9,330 nt of DNA from an uncultured Gammaproteobacteria bacterium (GTDB lineage Bacteria; Pseudomonadota; Gammaproteobacteria; Ga0077536): NCBI GenBank assembly GCA_903866355.1, contig CAIPNE010000478.1, positions 1-9,330 on the forward strand, in the 5' to 3' direction. Shown here in pieces: positions 6,449 through 9,330 of this stretch. The notes under the pieces were generated by a model. It did not search any database and was not told where the DNA came from. It saw only the letters and a list, made by a program, of their open reading frames with translations. Both the position numbers and the translations under genes were made by a program. How positions within the stretch are numbered: position 1 is the stretch's first letter; the number at the start of each line of letters is the position of its first letter.

Positions 6449-6484
6449 ATGCATAAACCCTCACGCCCCGCAGAGTGAGGGCAT
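6449..6484 (-). terminator. Probable Rho-independent terminator for the glycosylase transcript
   Basis: Read on the - strand, CCCTCAC-(10 bases)-GTGAGGG forms a perfect 7-bp stem (6458-6464 with 6475-6481), followed by TTTAT. Outer GCAT/ATGC bases (6481-6484 and 6449-6452) could extend it across a small bulge. It lies about 100 bases after the stop of the glycosylase gene in the right orientation. Confidence 0.45.
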
Positions 6485-6485
6485 G

Positions 6486-6541
6486 GGCAAGCGGGTAGGG
6501 AACCCGCGCAAAAGCGCGGTCGAGGCGCCGGTTAACTTGCC
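6486..6541. other. Compact multi-stem intergenic structure
   Basis: GGCAAG (6486-6491) is complementary to CTTGCC (6536-6541). Between them are GCGGGT/ACCCGC (6491-6496 with 6502-6507) and CCGCGC-AAAA-GCGCGG (6504-6519). The last two overlap and cannot both form. No known RNA family was recognised. It may be part of the 3' region of the glycosylase transcript or an unrelated palindromic repeat. Confidence 0.35.
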
Positions 6542-6582
6542 GCAGCGTTACCCCCGTGGCCCCATCGCCGGTGGTTGGGGTT

Positions 6583-7200
6583 TTAGGTCAACGTGAGGTT
6601 ATTCGCAATGCGCCACATATACAGCGCCAACAGCGAGCGGCGAGGGGCGAAGGCGGCGGCGGTGAGGTCGACGCCCGGCTGGTCTTTCAGGTAATGCTCA
6701 AAAGTTTTGCGCACGGCCAAGTCGCCCAGCGGCCAGATATCCGGATCCCGAAAATAAAAAAGCGCCAACATGTCGGCGCTCCAAGGACCCACGCCACGCA
6801 GCGCGGTGAGCTGTTTGGCACGCGCCTCGGGCGCTAGCCGCGCCAGGGGTTCGTGATCCAACTGGCCGTTGGCCTCGGCCGCAGCTAGCCCCTGCAGACA
6901 AAGTAGTTTATTGCCAGAAAGACCGCAGGCGCGGAGTGCTTCCAGATCGCTGGTGAGAGCCAGCGCGGGGATGTCCGTTGCGAGCTGCTGCGCCAAGGTC
7001 TCGACACGCTGCCAAATGGTCGTCGCCGCTCGGGTGGACAACTGCTGCCCAACGACTATCCGTGCGAGATAACGTGCTAGGGATTGGTCATCGCGCCGGG
7101 GCCATTCGGGAGGGCCGACGCTGTGCATGGCCGCCGCCAACGCGGGGGAGATTTTCCGCGCCTTGCGAACCATTGAAGGGTGTAATTCTGTGGGGTCCAT
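6583..7200 (-). CDS. AlkA-like DNA-3-methyladenine glycosylase (HhH-GPD superfamily)
   Basis: 205 residues from the ATG at 7198-7200. An in-frame GTG at 7207-7209 would add three, and neither has a clear ribosome site. It removes alkylated bases such as 3-methyladenine from DNA, starting base-excision repair. Seen: LARYLARIVVGQQLSTRAATTIW (about 41-63) matches the first helices of the fold; the helix-hairpin-helix DNA-binding element is LRGVGPWSADM (134-144); and the catalytic aspartate is probably Asp160 in WPLGDLAVRKTF (156-167), the spacing expected after the hairpin. The C-terminus, ALYMWRIANN, is typical of this family. It lacks the extra N-terminal domain of E. coli AlkA and so resembles the short one-domain enzymes. 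It lies 85 bp downstream of the dehydrogenase gene on the same strand and may share its transcript. No adaptive-response gene (ada) is next to it. Confidence 0.88.
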   Translation of the reverse strand: MDPTELHPSMVRKARKISPALAAAMHSVGPPEWPRRDDQSLARYLARIVVGQQLSTRAATTIWQRVETLAQQLATDIPALALTSDLEALRACGLSGNKLLCLQGLAAAEANGQLDHEPLARLAPEARAKQLTALRGVGPWSADMLALFYFRDPDIWPLGDLAVRKTFEHYLKDQPGVDLTAAAFAPRRSLLALYMWRIANNLTLT

Positions 7201-7285
7201 AGGCGTCACTGTCTGCGCGAGGTGCTGGGATTTTGCGCCCGAAAACGCGGCACGTGTGGGCGGTATTGTGCCTGCTGAAAGTCCT

Positions 7286-8305
7286 TTACGCCCCCACCTG
7301 ATTCACGGGTTTGCCGCGGAGAAGTCCGTTGATGTTCTCAACGGTGGTGTCTAGGATGCGGCGCAGGGCTTCTTCGGAGTCGAACGCAATATGCGGCGTG
7401 TACACCACGTTTTCTCGATGGAACAACACATGGCCCCGGATGACCGCTTGGAGTTTTTCGGTGGCTACTCCGGGGCGCAGCAGTTGCTGTTCCTCGGCAA
7501 TTAACTCCTCGCCCTCAATCACGTCCAGCCCGGCACCGGCCAGAATGCCCTCGTCTAGCGCCCAGAGCAGCGCCTCGGTGTCGACCAGACCCCCGCGCGC
7601 CGTGTTGATCAACAGGCTTCCCCGCCGCATGCGCGCCAGCCGATCTTTGTTGAGCAAATGATGGGTCTCCGGGGTATAGGGTACGTGCAAGGAAACAATG
7701 TCCGAGCACGCCAGCAGTTCGTCCAAGGGCAGGTAGTCGAACCCTAGAACTTCCGCCAGCAGCGGCTGTTCTCGTAGGTCCGTGGCCACCACCCGCATCC
7801 CGAAACCACGACCGATACGGATGACAAGCAGTCCGATGTGGCCGCTGCCCACGACACCCAGCGTCCGGCCCTTGAGATCGAAGCCGCGCAGACCCTGTAG
7901 CGAGAAATCCCCTTGGGTCGTGCGAACGTAGGCTTGGTGAATCTTGCGCGACAGCGCCAGCATGAGGCCGAAGGTGTGCTCCGCCACTGTATTCTCGCCG
8001 TAGGTGGGGACATTGCTCACGACCAGCCCGCGCTCGCGACAGGCGGCCATATCGATATGGTCGTAGCCCGTTGAGCGGGTCGCTATGCCGCAAATCCCGG
8101 GGAGCCTAGCCAGCACCTCGCGCGAGACGCCGGAACGAATAAAGACGCTCACCACGCTCCCGGCGCTTGCCAGTTCGGCATTCTCCGTCCCGAGCTGGGC
8201 CGCCGTCGCAATGAGCTCAACGCCCTCTAACCGTGCTCGGAGATACTCCTCTTCCCAAGGCTCTAGCTCGTAGCCAACCACTCTGGGCCGTGCTGTGTTG
8301 TTCAT
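7286..8305 (-). CDS. D-2-hydroxyacid dehydrogenase, D-lactate dehydrogenase type
   Basis: 339 residues. A cytoplasmic NAD-dependent enzyme that interconverts a 2-keto acid and a D-2-hydroxy acid. D-lactate/pyruvate is a likely pair, but substrate cannot be fixed from motifs. Seen: TRSTGYDHIDMAACRERGL (76-94) and NVPTYGENTVAEHTFGLML (98-116) of the substrate domain; the NAD Rossmann motif GSGHIG (153-158) with Asp176 at the ribose-binding position, favouring NAD over NADP; and the catalytic set Arg237 (NTARGG), Glu266 (DVIEGEE) and His305 (TPHIAF). The Arg-to-Glu spacing of 29 and the longer segment before the histidine fit D-lactate dehydrogenase rather than phosphoglycerate dehydrogenase. 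The start is well supported by AAGGAG 7 bases upstream. It is followed by the glycosylase gene after 85 bp. Confidence 0.9.
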   Translation of the reverse strand: MNNTARPRVVGYELEPWEEEYLRARLEGVELIATAAQLGTENAELASAGSVVSVFIRSGVSREVLARLPGICGIATRSTGYDHIDMAACRERGLVVSNVPTYGENTVAEHTFGLMLALSRKIHQAYVRTTQGDFSLQGLRGFDLKGRTLGVVGSGHIGLLVIRIGRGFGMRVVATDLREQPLLAEVLGFDYLPLDELLACSDIVSLHVPYTPETHHLLNKDRLARMRRGSLLINTARGGLVDTEALLWALDEGILAGAGLDVIEGEELIAEEQQLLRPGVATEKLQAVIRGHVLFHRENVVYTPHIAFDSEEALRRILDTTVENINGLLRGKPVNQVGA

Positions 8306-8505
8306 CAGGTGGCTCCTTTTTCTTTTTTACCCAGTGCCGGATAGACCCAGCTTGGGCGTGTGGCGATCGTTATCGCACGGGTTTCTCCGCCGATCTGCCA
8401 CGCCGCAGAGTGCTTCGGGCGCGCCAGTAAGCCGCTGCGTGCGCGGGCTTCCGGCATTAAATTAGGCCTGCTGCTGTTCTCCCGGCGATACGCGCGCGGC
8501 AGCAC
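8305..8505 (-). CDS. Doubtful small ORF overlapping the dehydrogenase start
   Basis: From a GTG at 8503-8505 this frame gives 66 residues, and the frame stays open back to about 8588. I do not recognise it. The product is basic and without membrane segments; it contains ARPKHSAAWQIGGETRAI and ends WVYPALGKKEKGAT. Its TGA overlaps the dehydrogenase ATG as TGATG, the arrangement seen when two genes are translationally coupled, and its last codons hold the dehydrogenase ribosome site. Against it: no ribosome site at its own start, no clear start codon for the longer frame, and Arg/Ser-rich content typical of chance frames in GC-rich DNA. It could be the tail of a broken gene. Confidence 0.2.
   Translation of the reverse strand: MLPRAYRRENSSRPNLMPEARARSGLLARPKHSAAWQIGGETRAITIATRPSWVYPALGKKEKGAT
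8313..8318 (-). promoter_or_regulatory. Strong ribosome binding site of the dehydrogenase gene
   Basis: AAGGAG on the - strand, 7 bases before the ATG at 8303-8305, within an A-rich stretch (8314-8329). It fixes the start. It also lies inside the last codons of a doubtful small ORF that ends TGA over the same ATG. Confidence 0.75.
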
Positions 8506-8511
8506 AGCAGC
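8470..8511. repeat. Inverted repeat GCTGCTGT / ACAGCAGC
   Basis: Perfect 8-bp arms at 8470-8477 and 8504-8511 with a 26-base GC-rich loop. A second stem, AACGGG/CCCGTT (8514-8519 with 8526-8531), follows immediately. Possible cruciform, protein site or transcript structure upstream of the dehydrogenase gene. Confidence 0.35.
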
Positions 8512-8582
8512 GTAACGGGAACTCGCCCGTTCGCACTGGCTGGCTCTGGGGCCATCAGCCGCAACGCAACCGCCAAGCCACT

Positions 8583-8599
8583 CAGCTCACCTTGAGCTG
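8583..8599. repeat. Perfect short hairpin CAGCTCA-CCT-TGAGCTG
   Basis: A 7-bp perfect stem with a 3-base loop. It lies about 190 bases after the stop of the tubulin-ligase-like gene. No T-run follows on either strand, so it is not called as a terminator. The remaining gene-free bases, 8600-8791, show no other structure I can support. Confidence 0.4.
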
Positions 8600-8791
8600 C
8601 GGGCTGGCGATGGTGTTCTAGGACGCGCTTGCCCTGTTATTCGTGAGGCGCCGTCAACGGGCGAGACCTAGTGAGGCGATGGTTCTTGGGGACGCCTGCC
8701 GGTGTTAATTACGGGTGTGACGGTTTTATTTGCCAGCAGTCGAATGATAGCGGTGGACGTATTTCGTGCTTGATCAGCATCAATAAAACTC

Positions 8792-9330
8792 TCAGGGCCC
8801 AATGACCCAACAATAATCGTCTGGCAGCTCAAGGTCGTCCAACGCGTGGCCGGCTCGCTGGCGATGCTGGATGTCCAGCACCACGCTCAACGCCGACAGT
8901 AGCATGGGCGGCAGGACCCGCCGCTTGATGGTGTCGCTATAGCTGAGTCCAGGACCTTTTTGGATTTCGGTGAGCCACGGCGTGAGCTGGTCATCGAGAA
9001 TGACGTCTGCCCCGTACAGACCAAAAAAATGTCCTACGGGCGGGGTGCGCCGCAGCCGGCTTTCGCAGGCGCGCACCACGTATTCCAGAATTTTCGCCAG
9101 ACGGGGCATGAGGACGTTGTCTAGGTGGTCGGCTGCCACGCCTTTCTCACGGCACAAATAGGCCTGCAGGCGGGGGAAATCCCATTTTAGTTCGGTGTCG
9201 GGTTGCACCCCACCGTGTTTAATCTGCTGGTAAACATTGGTGATGTGAATCAGCGGGTCATCGAAGTTATCGAGTTTGAAAGCCCGTGACGTCAGCCGCA
9301 CGGTGCCTTCGCGATACATCAACACCCGCA
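8792..9330 (-). CDS. Tubulin-tyrosine-ligase-like ATP-grasp protein, C-terminal part (5' end outside window)
   Basis: The frame is open to the right edge; about 178 C-terminal residues are visible. Seen from the edge: YREGTVRLTSRAFKLDN, then DDPLIHITNVYQQ, a pattern typical of the TTL family, and further on GHFFGLYGADVILDDQL followed by TPWLTEIQKGPGLS, which aligns with the family's FELFGADxxLD...PWLxEVNxxPSL ATP/metal-binding segment. TTL-family proteins are ATP-grasp ligases that add amino acids (Tyr, Glu, Gly) to proteins. In bacteria there is no tubulin substrate and the target is unknown. The family's metal-binding Glu is kept, but the Asn two residues later is Gln here. The protein ends DDYCWVIGP about 60 residues after that motif. 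No partner gene is visible downstream. Family call fairly firm; function open. Confidence 0.8.
   Translation of the reverse strand, partial: RVLMYREGTVRLTSRAFKLDNFDDPLIHITNVYQQIKHGGVQPDTELKWDFPRLQAYLCREKGVAADHLDNVLMPRLAKILEYVVRACESRLRRTPPVGHFFGLYGADVILDDQLTPWLTEIQKGPGLSYSDTIKRRVLPPMLLSALSVVLDIQHRQRAGHALDDLELPDDYCWVIGP

Noticed and set aside
6072..6464. 130-residue - strand ORF and overlapping + strand ORF (6044-6403)
   Set aside because: No domain, no ribosome site, overlapping frames on both strands, and the - frame would run across the likely terminator at 6449-6484.
6486..6541. tRNA or known structured RNA
   Set aside because: No T-arm consensus, anticodon arm or acceptor stem of proper length could be drawn.

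Overview
The window is 9.3 kb of moderately GC-rich DNA. It looks like a Gram-negative chromosome, most plausibly a beta- or gammaproteobacterium. The evidence is an outer-membrane TonB-dependent receptor, inner-membrane ExbB/ExbD and Shine-Dalgarno-type starts. No rRNA, tRNA, CRISPR array, integrase or transposase gene is visible, so the taxonomic call is inference only.

Left block, + strand (1-3605): the 3' part of a TonB-dependent receptor gene, then a PepSY-family inner-membrane protein, exbB and exbD, with gaps of 71, 13 and 31 bp. This reads as one iron (siderophore or haem) uptake operon. The receptor imports the chelate across the outer membrane, ExbB/ExbD supply proton-motive energy through a TonB not encoded here, and the PepSY protein is a candidate haem-containing reductase that would release iron in the periplasm. 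Four histidines (28, 173, 228, 364) next to its membrane helices fit that idea.

Middle block (3606-4366): no intact gene. It holds a decayed copy of the last ~75 codons of the neighbouring monooxygenase gene (3685-3910, 8 mismatches in 210 aligned bases, one nonsense codon). Immediately after the copy ends comes a ~140-bp inverted-repeat element (3913-4052), then two more hairpins and a degenerate tandem array of ~24-bp units (about 4095-4287). This repeat-laden duplication breakpoint is the most unusual part of the window.

Right block, all on the - strand: a Baeyer-Villiger-type flavin monooxygenase (4367-6001), a 580-bp gene-free stretch with a likely terminator and other hairpins, an AlkA-like DNA glycosylase (6583-7200), a D-2-hydroxyacid dehydrogenase of the D-lactate dehydrogenase type (7286-8305), a 486-bp stretch with hairpins and a doubtful small ORF, and the C-terminal part of a tubulin-tyrosine-ligase-like ATP-grasp protein (8792 to the window edge). 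The dehydrogenase and glycosylase genes are 85 bp apart and may be co-transcribed. The others look independent.

I saw no clear new defence system or mobile-element gene. The points most worth following are the monooxygenase-tail duplication with its abutting palindromic element, the altered monooxygenase fingerprint, the bacterial tubulin-ligase-like protein with a changed metal-site residue, and the structured gaps.
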